DNA of 64,000 bases from Flectonema sp. DT1601 (lineage: Eukaryota > Euglenozoa > Diplonemea > Diplonemida > Diplonemidae): positions 311,501 to 375,500 of the forward strand of contig OZ025865.1 in the NCBI GenBank assembly GCA_964019425.1. Reading direction: 5' to 3'. The notes beneath the pieces are model-generated. The model was not told where the DNA came from and ran no database searches. It saw only the letters and a program-made list of their open reading frames with translations. Position numbers and translations under genes: made by a program. Shown here piece after piece: positions 23,651-34,381 of the stretch (position 1 is the first letter of the stretch; the number at the start of each line of letters is the position of its first letter).

Positions 23651-26020
23651 CTACCTTTTTGAAACATTTCCAAATACGCAAAGTCTCGCGAATTCTGTCG
23701 AACATGATGAAATACATGTGATATGCTCGACAGTCAGTGGATCGGGTTTTACCAATAGCTCCGCAGCACAGCTCTTGAACTCTTCCCAAGTAGTCTCATC
23801 AGGTTTCAATGCTTGTCTGTAAAAGGCTTCTCCGTACTTGATAATTGCCTTTTTACCATCTTCTTGTGCTTCAAGTTTGTACATCCATTCTTCATCCTCA
23901 CCATCACCAATGACGTCCAAAAGGTCAGAGAATTGAGTGCATGGGCTAGTAGATGAAACCCTGACGACAGCATTTACAGCAATAACACCAGACGCAATGA
24001 ATGAAAACCTTGTCGACATCGGTGCTACAACATCTGAATCTGCTACGATAGTGAGCTTGTCAGTAGTTCTAACAGTTGCGACTGAGACGAGAGCAGCGGC
24101 AATGGAAAGTGGCTGTCCGCAGACTTGCATTGATCGATAGCTTGATATGCCCATCACTCCGAATGTAATACTTCCGTGAGAAATTCCCACAACCATCCCC
24201 GGGATATCTGACTTCTTTAAAACAATTGAATTAGCACACGCACTCGATATTCCAGTACTCGCAACTTTCAAAAACGAAATAATCGCACGATCACCGTTCA
24301 CGTAATCAAGAGTTCCTTTTTCAGCTAATTTCGCAAGAACTTCGATATACTTTGTCTGTTCTTTTTCAAAACGTTCTGGAGAAAGTTTACACTTCGTCTG
24401 CGTGTACCCTCTGATGTTAGTAGCAATAATAGTCCCATTCTTCTTCTTAGCAGCCTGAGGGATTACTCTCCTCTGATGAACGGTACTAGATTTTGATGAC
24501 TGCGCAGTGTGGGTTTTGTGAGACTGACGAGATGACTCAGAGAGTTCAGTGTTTTCATCAGTGTTGTCTTTGTCTAGCAGAAGTGTTGGTAAGAAAGACT
24601 TGTACAACACCAAGTGATCAACTAAAATATTTAGTGATTCACTCATTTTTTGAATTTCTGATAAGAAGTAGGTTTTCTTCAAGTCGAGGGTGTCGAGCTC
24701 CATACGAGAACTTCTTTGAATTTTTTGTGTAAATTCCACTACCGGAGTTGCAATAATCTTTCCGAGGACGATTGAAACAGCAGCGAAAACGACTAAAACG
24801 ACGCAACTGATGACGGCTATTATGATTGTCAGTTCGTCAGCTGGACCAGTAATTTCAGATTCCTTCACTACCATGGCCAACAACAGTCCAAGACTTTCCG
24901 CGTTCGGGTCATCCAGTGTTGTTATGGCTACGTGGTATCCCCCATGGACGTTTAGTTGACCGGCACCTACTAGGCTCATTGGCCAATTGCATTTGTAATC
25001 GACGCAGTACATCCAAAAGATTTTCTTTGCTACATAGACAATTGGTTCTGCGACCATCGAGGAATTATCAGCAAGAGTCAAACCTAACAAAGCTCCAGAA
25101 GAGTCCCTCACATTGACTTCCTGGTTCACAATGCTTGATGCGTATAATCTTCCTTCACGATTAACTAAAAACAACATGTCATCTAAATCTGTATTCACAG
25201 CTGCTTCCATTAGTAATTCTTGCATTGAAAGCGCAACCGCATCACTTCCTTCAGCTAATTTTCCAACTCTAATACCAAGACCACCAAACCCAGAAAGAGA
25301 ATGAGGTGTTGACACGATAGGGAATCGAACTTGAACGTATAAAGCATCGTTTGGTGGGAGACCAGATACAAAAGGAGTTCCCCAAGTGTTGGATCTGTAT
25401 CCAGTGTCAAGAGTAGCTCTGTCACCTTGTTTGATAACTGTATTCCACTGATCATCTAAACTGATACAATCATAATGAGTGATAGTCTTATCGAATTGAA
25501 GAGGGTCAGAATCGCCATTAATACCTCGAATAGCTACGTGACGCCAAGCATTTGATTCACACGAAACAGTGCTGTTGGTGCAGACATCCCCCTGTTGATA
25601 TCTATAACCAGGTCCAGAAACACCCATCGAGGTCGATGACAACAGTAATCTTCCAATCGGGCAGTTCACATCATTTTCATCCTGTACCCAAGTGTATAAC
25701 ACCGAAGCTAGTACAGGAGTGTGAAGCAACGGCCATAGACCCCCTGCATAGGTACTTAAAAATACTCCCTGAGGATCATTACCATTTCCAGCATGACTGT
25801 AATTCCATGCCGTTCCTAAGGCGCTGACTTGGAAACTCGCAAGTTGAAAATAACCTAAAACACGATCACCAGTTGATACCGTGGTAGAAATCATTTGATC
25901 TTGACGTGCCTCAATCAAGGCATCGGTTGCTAATATAGACGATGGCGTCCAAATACCAGCTACTGTACAAGCAATCAGCGTTACTACTACACCAACTATG
26001 GTAAATTTCAGTGAAATCAT
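23651..26020 (-). CDS. Cache-type membrane receptor with degenerate class III cyclase domain
   Basis: Intact 789-aa frame; the ATG at 26020 follows an A-run. An N-terminal signal-anchor helix (about residues 5-27) is followed by a large extracytoplasmic region to about 390, probably Cache/PAS-like and Cys-containing, then a second membrane helix (about 395-417, TIIIAVISCVVLVVFAAV) and a HAMP-like linker. A class III nucleotide cyclase-like domain lies at about 525-690. Its motif order is kept: ATNIRGYT for the first metal site, NGDRAIISF for the second, and GISHGSITFGVMG and YRSMQVCGQPLSIAAAL for later strands. The first metal Asp is Asn (ATNIRG), and the substrate-binding and transition-state motif is not canonical, so catalysis is doubtful. 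It may be a ligand sensor with an inactive or regulatory cyclase homology domain. The Ser/Thr-rich linker may be a phosphorylation target. No intron is needed. Confidence 0.85.
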   Translation of the reverse strand: MISLKFTIVGVVVTLIACTVAGIWTPSSILATDALIEARQDQMISTTVSTGDRVLGYFQLASFQVSALGTAWNYSHAGNGNDPQGVFLSTYAGGLWPLLHTPVLASVLYTWVQDENDVNCPIGRLLLSSTSMGVSGPGYRYQQGDVCTNSTVSCESNAWRHVAIRGINGDSDPLQFDKTITHYDCISLDDQWNTVIKQGDRATLDTGYRSNTWGTPFVSGLPPNDALYVQVRFPIVSTPHSLSGFGGLGIRVGKLAEGSDAVALSMQELLMEAAVNTDLDDMLFLVNREGRLYASSIVNQEVNVRDSSGALLGLTLADNSSMVAEPIVYVAKKIFWMYCVDYKCNWPMSLVGAGQLNVHGGYHVAITTLDDPNAESLGLLLAMVVKESEITGPADELTIIIAVISCVVLVVFAAVSIVLGKIIATPVVEFTQKIQRSSRMELDTLDLKKTYFLSEIQKMSESLNILVDHLVLYKSFLPTLLLDKDNTDENTELSESSRQSHKTHTAQSSKSSTVHQRRVIPQAAKKKNGTIIATNIRGYTQTKCKLSPERFEKEQTKYIEVLAKLAEKGTLDYVNGDRAIISFLKVASTGISSACANSIVLKKSDIPGMVVGISHGSITFGVMGISSYRSMQVCGQPLSIAAALVSVATVRTTDKLTIVADSDVVAPMSTRFSFIASGVIAVNAVVRVSSTSPCTQFSDLLDVIGDGEDEEWMYKLEAQEDGKKAIIKYGEAFYRQALKPDETTWEEFKSCAAELLVKPDPLTVEHITCISSCSTEFARLCVFGNVSKR

Positions 26021-26411
26021 TTTTTTTGGTTGAGTTTGGTTTTTTTTTTTTTTTTTTTGTTCCTTAACCGGGCCTGAAAAATTGTGGGGGAAAAAAGATT
26101 AATAAAAAAAAAAAAAAAATATCGCAACAACGTGTTATGCATATCACGTTTATGTTTTTTTTTTTGTGAAAAAAGAGGAAAAAAAAAAAAAACCTGTCAA
26201 AATAAAAAAATTTGTATTATTCAAAAAAAAAAGTAAATAGAACAGAACTGGATAATTGTCATCATCTATATTGGCAAAGAAAAAAAAAAAAAAAGAAGAA
26301 AAAAAAAATTATGAAATATAAGGTACAGCCGTAGTCTTTATCTAATATCTATAAAAACAGAAAAATAACAAAACAGAATGAAAAAAAAAGAAATTTCCCA
26401 ATAGCAAGCAA

Positions 26412-29400
26412 CTACTGTATACTACGGCTTGACAAGGAACGGTTCGAAGCTGATGATGATGGAAGTCCTGACAGCAAGTGGACAGTATCTCCTTGTGAAA
26501 CAGATTCCTCAGAAAGTCTGTTTTATTCAATTAAATTTATATTATCAAAAAAAGAAAAGAAAAAACAAAGCTGCCACATACCTCTTTGAGTCACTGAGCT
26601 CTCTCCCTCGAAATACCAATCTTTGTTCTGATGTTTTTTGACTTTTCCAAGTATCCTGTGAAAATATTTGTTTTTTAATTAAGTTTGATAAAATATGAGT
26701 TTTGAAAAAAAAAAAAAAAAAAAAAAAAAAACAGAAACAAACCTGAATTTTCATTTTCAAATCAAACACAGTGGCAGTTGACGACACCGGCAACGTGAAC
26801 ATATTACCAGCGAGATCTTGAACTGTTATTTGCCAAGACTGATTGATACCAGATCCTGTTCCCCAATTAACAGGAGTACTCGACCGAGACGGTATGAACG
26901 GAACAGCGCAATGAGTTCGACGGCTACTACCACTCGAACAACTGCGCTGATCAATAGCTGGGACTGAAGCTATTGACGGAATTGATAAACGTGTTGGTGA
27001 ATCAACCAATAAATGAATTATACTTCCTTCTCTAGTACCCAGGTCATACAATGTAGTGGAGTTATCGTTTAAGGCAGCTGCTTTAAATACTAACTTTTGA
27101 GCAGATGTTTCGTATCCCCATTTCTGTGATATCATTGACTTCAATTCGAGTACAGTCAAACACTCCTGTACAGATAGATGTAATGCGTTGCCATCAAGGT
27201 CTTCGATTGAGATGGTTTGAAGAATTGGAGCTTCTGGTGATTGCTCTCTCTCTGGACTGGCACTGATACTAATGACCGCAGCAATCTCTGGTTCATCATC
27301 GTCATCATAAGCTCCTGGAGAGGGAGCCATCGTACCTGATGGGCTGTTCCATTCTGGACTTGATGGTTTCCAATCTGGAACCGGTCGTAAACTCGAATCC
27401 GATACCTCAACACCACTTCGATGATCTGATTGATGATAAGAACCCGCAGAAGGTTTACCAACAGAACTCGATTGTTTTCTTACTATCTCAGCCACAGAAG
27501 AAGATCTGAGAGGCGGATGAATTTGATTTGAAGAATTACGAGACCGTAAGTCATCCCCATTTGATGATTGTGAATTATGAGCACCAACTGAGACTGCAGG
27601 ATGACTACCAGACGAGGAATGCTGTCGATGAATTGACGGATGCTGAGAGCGCGACGATGGAGGGTTCAGAGGATGATGTGCACCCGTCTCCTTATCAAAT
27701 GATTGCAAGTTATGAACACTAACTGCTGAACTGCCAGATGAATGCTGTCGATGAACTGACGGATGACTAGACTCCCTCGATGAAGGGTTCTGAGGTTCAG
27801 ATGGAGAGTTAGAATGTCTTCGGGACTCCATCGTCAGCTGAGGCTGAGGTCGAAGCACTGGTTGAAGTTGAGGCTGAGACTGAGGTAGAGGTTGAGATTG
27901 AATCTGAGGTTGCGGTTGAAGTTGAGGTCGAGATTGAACTGACGAGATCGAAACAACTGACGGCTGTCTTTGAGGAGGATGTCTCGATGACGACACTGAA
28001 TGTCGTTCATCAGATTCCTCTGTCGGATATGTTGGACCAGATACTCGCTGTGGGTTGACAGGTTGCTGTTGTTGTTGTTGTTGTTGTTGTTGAAGAGGAG
28101 GAGGAGGAGACCTTCTGGAACTCGTACTACTTGAAGGAGGTACAGGTGGTCTCCCACTTCCTGTTGCAGTAGAAATATTTATTTGAGAAGTGAGAGCCGC
28201 CAATTCCTCATTTTGAGGTTTGTCAGAACTTTCATTCGAATGATAACTCGACTCCTCACTCTGCCTGCGAGCAGACCCATCGCTCTGCTTACGAGTAATC
28301 GCCGCATTGGTTGCTATGCGAGACTCTGATGGCTCACTTGGACAGCTCATCGCTACAAACACTCGGTGAGATGGTGCTGGTCGATCAGGTGCTGGAGGAC
28401 TGCTGGGAACTTTCTTATTTTGAGACCAAATCGAAACATCCATCGGAAGCACATCCCCAAGTGGAGGAGATAATCTTTGCGGAGGAACATTCGCTGCTGT
28501 TGACGCAAATTCCCTGACAGGTGACACACCTCTACTGGAGCTATTCTGACTATGAAATGAATAAGGAAATGAAGGATAGGCCTGGGGTATTGGAACTGAT
28601 ACTTCAGCCATCTGAGAACTGTTGAGTTTAGAGCGAAGGTTAACAATTTCATTTTCGAGTACTATTTCTCTGTGTTTCACTCCTTCGACCGTCTCAACTA
28701 AGTTGTTGAATTGCATTTTAAGTGACCCGACCTCTCCTTGGAGCTCTTTAGCCACGCCCTCCCAATTAGGATTAGCAGTAAGCTGATGGTGATTGAAATC
28801 AGACAAGGGAAGTGATTTCTCTCTGTTGTAATGTTGTGTGTTACAAACCGTTGCAGGTCTTCTCCAAGCGGGTTCAGTAACTCTGCCGATGTCTGTCATT
28901 TGTAATTTCCTTGTCGGAGAATTGTTTATTTCCGTTGTTGGTATTTTATTAAAACCTTTCGGAGAATCAACTCTTCTCACGGGATTTACGGAATGCGAAT
29001 CCGACAAGAATGCCAACTCCGACATGATAGCTCGCGACTGACCCCCTGAATGACAACAAGTACTCTTCGTTGGTAACTGATTGTTTTTATCAGAAAGGTA
29101 TGTAGGTGATGCTTTCAAAGGAGGTGGAGGTGATGGAGGAGGATACTTCACTCTCCTAACTGAAGAACTACTAGCTGGCAATTGATGTGTTGTATTACCA
29201 CATTGATAATGTGATAAAACAACAACACCATTATGACTAACCAATCCTGACCTACTCCTAGTTGATGTATTTACTACGCTAGAAGCACCACTTCCATGAT
29301 GCCGTCCACGCGTCGGAGATATGTTTCTGAGTGGAGGAGTTGATGGAGCTGGTTGACTCAACACGTTTAATTGAGGTATTCTAGCTGGGCCTAAATACAT

Positions 29401-29673
29401 CATTGCAGTGTCGTTATGAAGTTGCCGTTGTCCCTTAGGAATGGTTGCTGAATGATCGATCAACTGAACGTCAGTTTGTTTATATCCTCGAAGTTGTGGT
29501 ACTGGTCCGGCACCTGTGATTGGAGTTCTGATAACCTCAACAACGCCACCACCTCCGAGAGAGAATCCCGCATTCCATGTTGTGGATGGCATCCTTTGAG
29601 AATATGGATTCACTTCCTTTATATATGTTGATAACAGAATTGGCTTTTTATGTGATGTTAAACTGAACAACAT
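26412..29673 (-). CDS. Low-complexity scaffold protein with two C-terminal ubiquitin-like domains, three exons
   Basis: Three exons: 26743-29673, 26582-26655 and 26412-26517 (stop TAG). The introns are 87 nt (GTTTGT...CACAG) and 64 nt (GTATGT...AACAG). The predicted protein is 1036 aa. It is mostly Ser/Pro/Gln/Arg-rich and likely disordered, with a coiled coil at about 305-355, a poly-Gln tract, a QPQLQPQPQ-type region, and an internal duplication around HPSVHRQHSS and HPSIHRQHSS. Ubl 1 lies at about 818-890 (ISIEDLDGNALHLSVQEC) and Ubl 2 at about 947-1022 (ITVQDLAGNMFTL, RLVFRGRELSD). Ubl 2 is complete only when both introns are removed: the joined text runs KMKIQ-DTWKSQK and SDSKR-LSEESVSQGDTVHLL, which fits the ubiquitin fold and supports the model. 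Double Ubl domains suggest an adaptor for proteasome or ubiquitin-binding partners (inference). A repeat module shared with the gene at 2698 abuts its start codon. Confidence 0.85.
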
Positions 29674-29748
29674 GCTAAAGGAGGTTTACGTGTGCTGCCC
29701 CCCCTCTAACATTCTTTTTTTTTCGTTCTTACAATACTTGTTTAATGC
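29674..29748 (-). repeat. Shared upstream module, copy 3 (partial), abutting a start codon
   Basis: It holds the first 75 bp of the module (GCATTAAACAAGTATTG to CGTAAACCTCCTTTAGC on the minus strand) and ends exactly at the ATG of the Ubl gene. The similarity stops at the start codon. This suggests a leader or promoter part, or a repeat that donated the 5' end of the gene. Confidence 0.65.
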
Positions 29749-30305
29749 AAAAAAAAATTACCTGTTTAAAAATTAAATAAAAGTTAAATTCTCTCTGTAG
29801 AAGAAGTAACCCACAATGTTGTACAGAACATGAAAACACTTTTTTTTTTTTTTTTTTTTTTCATTCATTCTTTGAAACAAAACACTGCATTGCTTACATT
29901 ATACCAAAGGGGGGAGAAGGGATATAAAAAAAAAAAGAACAATAAAAAAAAATTGCATTTTAACAAAAATTTGCTTTCCCTTTTTTTTTTTTTTTTTATT
30001 ATCCATTGGATTCCCCCTCAGGACATTCGTATTCCCCTTTTACTTTTTTTTCTTTTTCCCCCTCGTAGAAGACTAATTTAAAGTTTTAAAGGAAAATAAA
30101 TGTAATTATTTCCTTCGTAGAATGAACAACAGAAAGAATCAGTTGTCCAGACTCATAGACACGTAAGTCGTTTTAAAATAATACTGTACCTGTCTCGCGG
30201 TAGTGATAACGCCTCCCCCTTTCAGAATAGGGAGAAACATGCTGGTGAAATAAAAAATTTAAATTTTAATAAAAAAAAAGACAAAAGGGGGAAAAAGAAA
30301 GAACA
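29749..30305. other. Intergenic, no gene seen
   Basis: A- and T-rich spacer between two minus-strand genes, with homopolymers at 29840-29860, 29925-29950 and 29980-30000. It probably contains the 5' flank of the Ubl gene and the 3' UTR of the membrane-protein gene. Frames here are poly-Phe or poly-Lys artefacts. Confidence 0.6.
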
Positions 30306-31159
30306 CTACTGAATCTTCATGTATGGTATTGGTCTAGCGTACGGACTGGAACGTGAGAATGGAAAATACTCGTCTCTGTCGTGTTTTTTTTTTTATTTTT
30401 ATATGATTAGTTTCCATATAACAAAAAAAAAAAAAAAAAAAGTGAATTAACAACATACGTCCAGTCTCCAACATATGATCGTTTCAGGTTATGAACATCT
30501 TCATTACCTCCAATAATCCAGGTGGGTTGGATTAAAACATTGTGGCATTTACGTACCCAAGAGTCGTTCCATTCACGAACGAAGTTAATTAAGTCCCATC
30601 GAAGTGATATACTTGAGATTAAATGGAATGCTGCGAGACCTCCTGGGGAGATGTTTTCAGATGATGGTTCTACGGAACCGTCATCGGCACGAGTCCACTT
30701 TCCAGATTTAATATCCTCATCACCTCTGTGAAGGAAGTGATCACAAATATTCCTCCAAGCGTTAGTTTCACGAACTAAAATGCTGTACATTGACATACTC
30801 CCTTCCTGATAACAATGGTTGTAGTTTAACATTTGACCTCTGTCATAATCGGCAATACGGGATCCATAAACAAGCAAGTAGTGAACCAACAACCACAATA
30901 TTACCCACGGTAATATTGGGTAACACGCTCCAAAAAACCATTGTATTGGAAAAAACAACGTCGGCCATGCAGGCATGAATCCATAAAACGGCATTCCAAA
31001 TATAGCTGCGAATACCTGACCTTTAAACTCGTGATTTGGTGTCGTTCTTTTAAAATTATTAACTCGAGTGGCTTTCATAAACAATGGACGTGTTCTCTTA
31101 AGTAAACCTCCCGCAGGAGCTACTGCTGCTTGGCCTCCAATCCGATTGAATAACCCCAT
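30306..31159 (-). CDS. Small multi-pass membrane protein, possibly mitochondrial, two exons
   Basis: Exons 30459-31159 and 30306-30375, with an 83-nt intron (GTATGT...ACGACAG). The splice joins GDWT to DEYFPFSRSSPYARPIPYM and gives a 256-aa protein; without splicing the frame runs into poly-Phe. The N-terminus (residues 1-45) is basic and poor in acidic residues and could act as a mitochondrial presequence (inference). Residues about 48-99 are strongly hydrophobic and aromatic, with two to three possible membrane helices (MPFYGFMPAWPTLFFPIQW, PILPWVILWLLVHYLLVYG). The remainder is soluble-looking and Trp/His/Asn-rich. I recognise no family. A role in a mitochondrial inner-membrane complex is one guess. 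The ATG follows an A-run, as in neighbouring genes. Confidence 0.8.
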
Positions 31160-31545
31160 TTTTTTTGTTATTTTTAAAACACCAGTTGTTTTTTAAGTCA
31201 ACCGTGTCAGACTGTTTGAAGTAAAAGGTCACACCCACAACGAGTACTAAAAATTCAAAAAAAAAACAAGGAGTTTTCCTACTAACAGCGTGCTACGAAC
31301 CATGGTAAAATAATAGCTGAGACAATAAGGAAAAAAACGATAAAGAAAAACAGCAATACTGTCAGGACACAAAAAAAAAAAAAAAAAAAAAAAACTTGCC
31401 CGTCAAAATGGCAATGCTCCAGCTAGACTCGGGAGAAGAAGAGAGGGGGGAAAAAAAAAAATAATATAACAAACAATTACAATAACAATTGTCAGTCTGA
31501 GTAGACATCTCATTATATTGAAATCAGTTTTTTTTTTTTCTTTTT

Positions 31546-33570
31546 TTACTTTTTCTTCTCTCGTTTAACAATTCTATCACAGAGCCTAGCAATTGATTCT
31601 GCAGCACCTTCCGACAGCACTTCATGAAAGGAATAAGGATCGTTTTGTAGTCTGGTTCTGTGTTTGTTAACAAACGAATACAGAAATAGGTCTGTTGACT
31701 CTGAAAGAACTAATTTAAAAGTTTCCTTTGAGATAGATTTAGACGAATAGAGCGGTGTTAAAAACAACTTCCCTGTTCTGATAACGGTGTTGCGAAGCTC
31801 CGAAGTAACTGGAACCCCATCAACGTGTCTCAGTGATGAATATTCCTTCATTGTCTTCCGCTGTACCGCAGCAGCGATAATCAAAGCCGAAGTGATAGCT
31901 CCCCTCGCTGAGTATATTTCTACTCGAGTTCTCTTCGTTCGTTTCTTTTCTTGAATTTCACATCGAAGTTCAGACAGCATTTGTTCGATGTTTGCCAACT
32001 CTGCGGTGGTTAAGTTCTCAGTTTCGACGTCCATCTCAACTTTGTGTCTTTTATAATATGTCTGTAGGCGGCTTGCTCTGTCACCTTTTGCTCTGATGTG
32101 ACTTCTTTCACGTCGACTACTTCTCTTGGGTGTTTTCAACGATGGTTTCCTTCTGTTGTCAGGTGCGGATTGTGTCCTTCGAGGAGTTTGAGACGGTTGA
32201 CTTGAATCATTATTATTACTGTCTGTGGATTTAAACTTTTGACTCCATTCTGCGGCAGAGATGCTTCGGCGAGGAGTTAATTGACTGTCAGTTGGTGTTT
32301 GTTTAGCACCGTCGTTGTTATTATTATTATCAGAATTGTATTTGTGACTCCATTCAGCAGCTGGAATACTCCTCCGAGGGGTCCCCTCAGTAGCGGAGTT
32401 GCTTCGTTTTGGAGTAGTCTGAGAATCTTGTTGATCAGCTGATTGCTGAGTGTCGGTTGTTTTGCTGCTGAATTTCTTATTCCACTCCGCAGCAGATAAA
32501 CTCCTCCTCGGTTTCACAACTTCTTTATCATCAGCAGTCCATTCAGAAATGATACTTTCTTTATTTTCTGAAAGAGTCTTCAAATATTCTTCAGTCAACC
32601 TCGGTCGGTTGTCAGAACCTTCTTCTTGGACAGCAGAAGGTGATGATGATGATCCAATTTGTTCTTTCCAAGCTTGTCTAATTTCTTGTAAATTACGTCT
32701 ATTGAACGCCGTGTGGATCTCAAGCATGTTAGTTCGACGATTAACAAGCGGAGTAATGTAATCATCAAGTCCTTGAGAAGCATTCGGATTGCGAGGAGGC
32801 TGAGTGTACGCTGGAACAGCTAGCGGTTCAAACTGACTAACCGACACCATTCTCACTGACTTGTCAATAGTAGCAGTGGAGTCAATTGGAGGTGCTCCCC
32901 TCGGGACAGTTCTATCCACAGGAGGAGGTAGTGGCGCTGCTTCCTTTTCTTTTTGTCCCTCTTGAATATTTCCTTCTTGAGTTCCATTCGGAGCAATATA
33001 ATTCGAAGTTTTATTATATTTTTTAACGCAGTCAGTACAAAAGAATTCACCCTCTTCTGGAACACATTCAAGACGTGGTACACAACAGTAGTCGTGTTGT
33101 AGGTTAGGACAACCGTCTGTATCACAAAAGAATAATTTATATGGATTATCGTCTGCTCCGCATATTAAACAAGCACCGTCCTCTTCTCCAGAGTTGTAGT
33201 CGCTGGAACCTATACTTTCGGAGTCGTAGGTGTCTGCGAAATCTCTTTTTTTTATTTTACGGGTTGTGATCCTTCCCTTGTCGGATATTCTTTTTAAAGA
33301 AACGAATCGTCTCTTACAAACTGGACAAAGATTACTTCTTTTACCCCACTCAACGATACAAGGGTGACAAAACATATGAGAACATGGTAACTCACCCTTT
33401 GGAAAAGAAACATCATCCTGACAAACCACACACAGAGTTTCCTCAGGTTCTACTGTTGGTGCTTGCTTTCGTTTTTCTGATTCTCGTGGTGGAGGGGCAC
33501 GAGGAGCTTCGGCATCCAACAGTGCGTCGAGGGACTTGAAAATATCGTTTGGATCATTATCACCCGGCAT
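31546..33570 (-). CDS. RING and PHD zinc-finger protein with RRSxxAAEW repeats
   Basis: Uninterrupted 674-aa frame. A C3HC4 RING finger lies at residues 47-86 (CVVC, PCSHMFCHPC, CPVC), followed by a PHD finger at 134-181 (CLIC, FFCDTDGC, HDYCC, FFCTDC). This RING-then-PHD order resembles PHRF1-type nuclear proteins, which combine an E3 ubiquitin ligase with a histone-tail reader. The middle is Ser/Asn/Gln-rich with three copies of a motif, RRSLSAAEW, RRSIPAAEW and RRSISAAEW, spaced about 40 residues apart and each followed by a basic/aromatic KF or KY. RRxS is a basophilic kinase site, so these may be regulated docking motifs (inference). A basic KR-rich stretch at about 500-530 could be a nuclear localisation signal. 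The C-terminal 100 residues are helical and weakly like an RNA polymerase II CTD-binding (SRI) domain, which is uncertain. Confidence 0.88.
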   Translation of the reverse strand: MPGDNDPNDIFKSLDALLDAEAPRAPPPRESEKRKQAPTVEPEETLCVVCQDDVSFPKGELPCSHMFCHPCIVEWGKRSNLCPVCKRRFVSLKRISDKGRITTRKIKKRDFADTYDSESIGSSDYNSGEEDGACLICGADDNPYKLFFCDTDGCPNLQHDYCCVPRLECVPEEGEFFCTDCVKKYNKTSNYIAPNGTQEGNIQEGQKEKEAAPLPPPVDRTVPRGAPPIDSTATIDKSVRMVSVSQFEPLAVPAYTQPPRNPNASQGLDDYITPLVNRRTNMLEIHTAFNRRNLQEIRQAWKEQIGSSSSPSAVQEEGSDNRPRLTEEYLKTLSENKESIISEWTADDKEVVKPRRSLSAAEWNKKFSSKTTDTQQSADQQDSQTTPKRSNSATEGTPRRSIPAAEWSHKYNSDNNNNNDGAKQTPTDSQLTPRRSISAAEWSQKFKSTDSNNNDSSQPSQTPRRTQSAPDNRRKPSLKTPKRSSRRERSHIRAKGDRASRLQTYYKRHKVEMDVETENLTTAELANIEQMLSELRCEIQEKKRTKRTRVEIYSARGAITSALIIAAAVQRKTMKEYSSLRHVDGVPVTSELRNTVIRTGKLFLTPLYSSKSISKETFKLVLSESTDLFLYSFVNKHRTRLQNDPYSFHEVLSEGAAESIARLCDRIVKREKKK

Positions 33571-33804
33571 TGGTTTACTGAAGGGGGTTGATGATGATAA
33601 TAAAAGTCTGAACTACCACAACCAGAAACTAAAAAAAAATCAGCGATTTTTTGATTCGGATCGGTTTGGTTTTTTTTTTTTTTTTTTCACTGGCAAGCGA
33701 ATCCTTCGAATCAGGTCAGACGCAATCACTCTGACTGCATTACTAACTTCACTGTTTTCGTATTATTCATCAGTTTTTTTTTTGATGTATAAAAAATAAC
33801 TTTT

Positions 33805-34350
33805 TCACCGCACAGTTCCAGTTGGTGCACCTGACAAACCTCCTCCCTGCTGAGCTATAATTGTAGACCATGTTAAATTACTGTTGTATTCAGCACGATG
33901 GACACTCACAGATTGAAATGACTCGACATTCAGTCGACGAGTCGGAGGTGGAGCCAAAACCTTAAGAAGCAGAGATGCAGCTTCAGTATCACCAGATTGA
34001 ACGAATACTTCTCGCAGGGATCTTATTAAAGGCTGAGATGGTTGTATTCTCTTATCATGAAGAGATCTCATTATCGATTGTGCTAAGGCGCGATCTTTAC
34101 CTTTTGCTGCTCCTTTTAGTATCTCTATAACGTCATTTATATTTATATGTTCTGACTCTCTTATTGTATTCCACGACTTTAAACTTTCCGCATGAGTCAT
34201 ATTTAGTTTTGGTGATTCGTTGTTAATTGCGATGTTTGATTTTATTTTTTTTAACAATCTGCTGTTCGACGATGGAAGTTTCTCTTTTGGTTTGTCAGGG
34301 ATCACCCAAGGGTCTAGCATTACCATTTTAGTAAGAATACTTCTCTTTAA

Positions 34351-34353
<3 letters not shown>
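33805..34353 (-). CDS. Small helical-repeat protein, PPR-like
   Basis: 182-aa frame with its ATG directly after a long A-run. The N-terminus is basic (MLKRSILTK), compatible with organelle targeting. Residues about 75-145 form two helical hairpins (DVIEILKGAAKGKDRALAQS, RIQPSQPLIRSLREVF, DTEAASLLLKVLAP) that read like pentatricopeptide repeats. PPR proteins usually bind organelle RNA; with only about two repeats this is tentative. The C-terminus is Ser/Gly-rich. The gene lies between the RING/PHD gene and an unknown 200-aa gene on the same strand. Confidence 0.72.
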
Positions 34354-34381
<28 letters not shown>

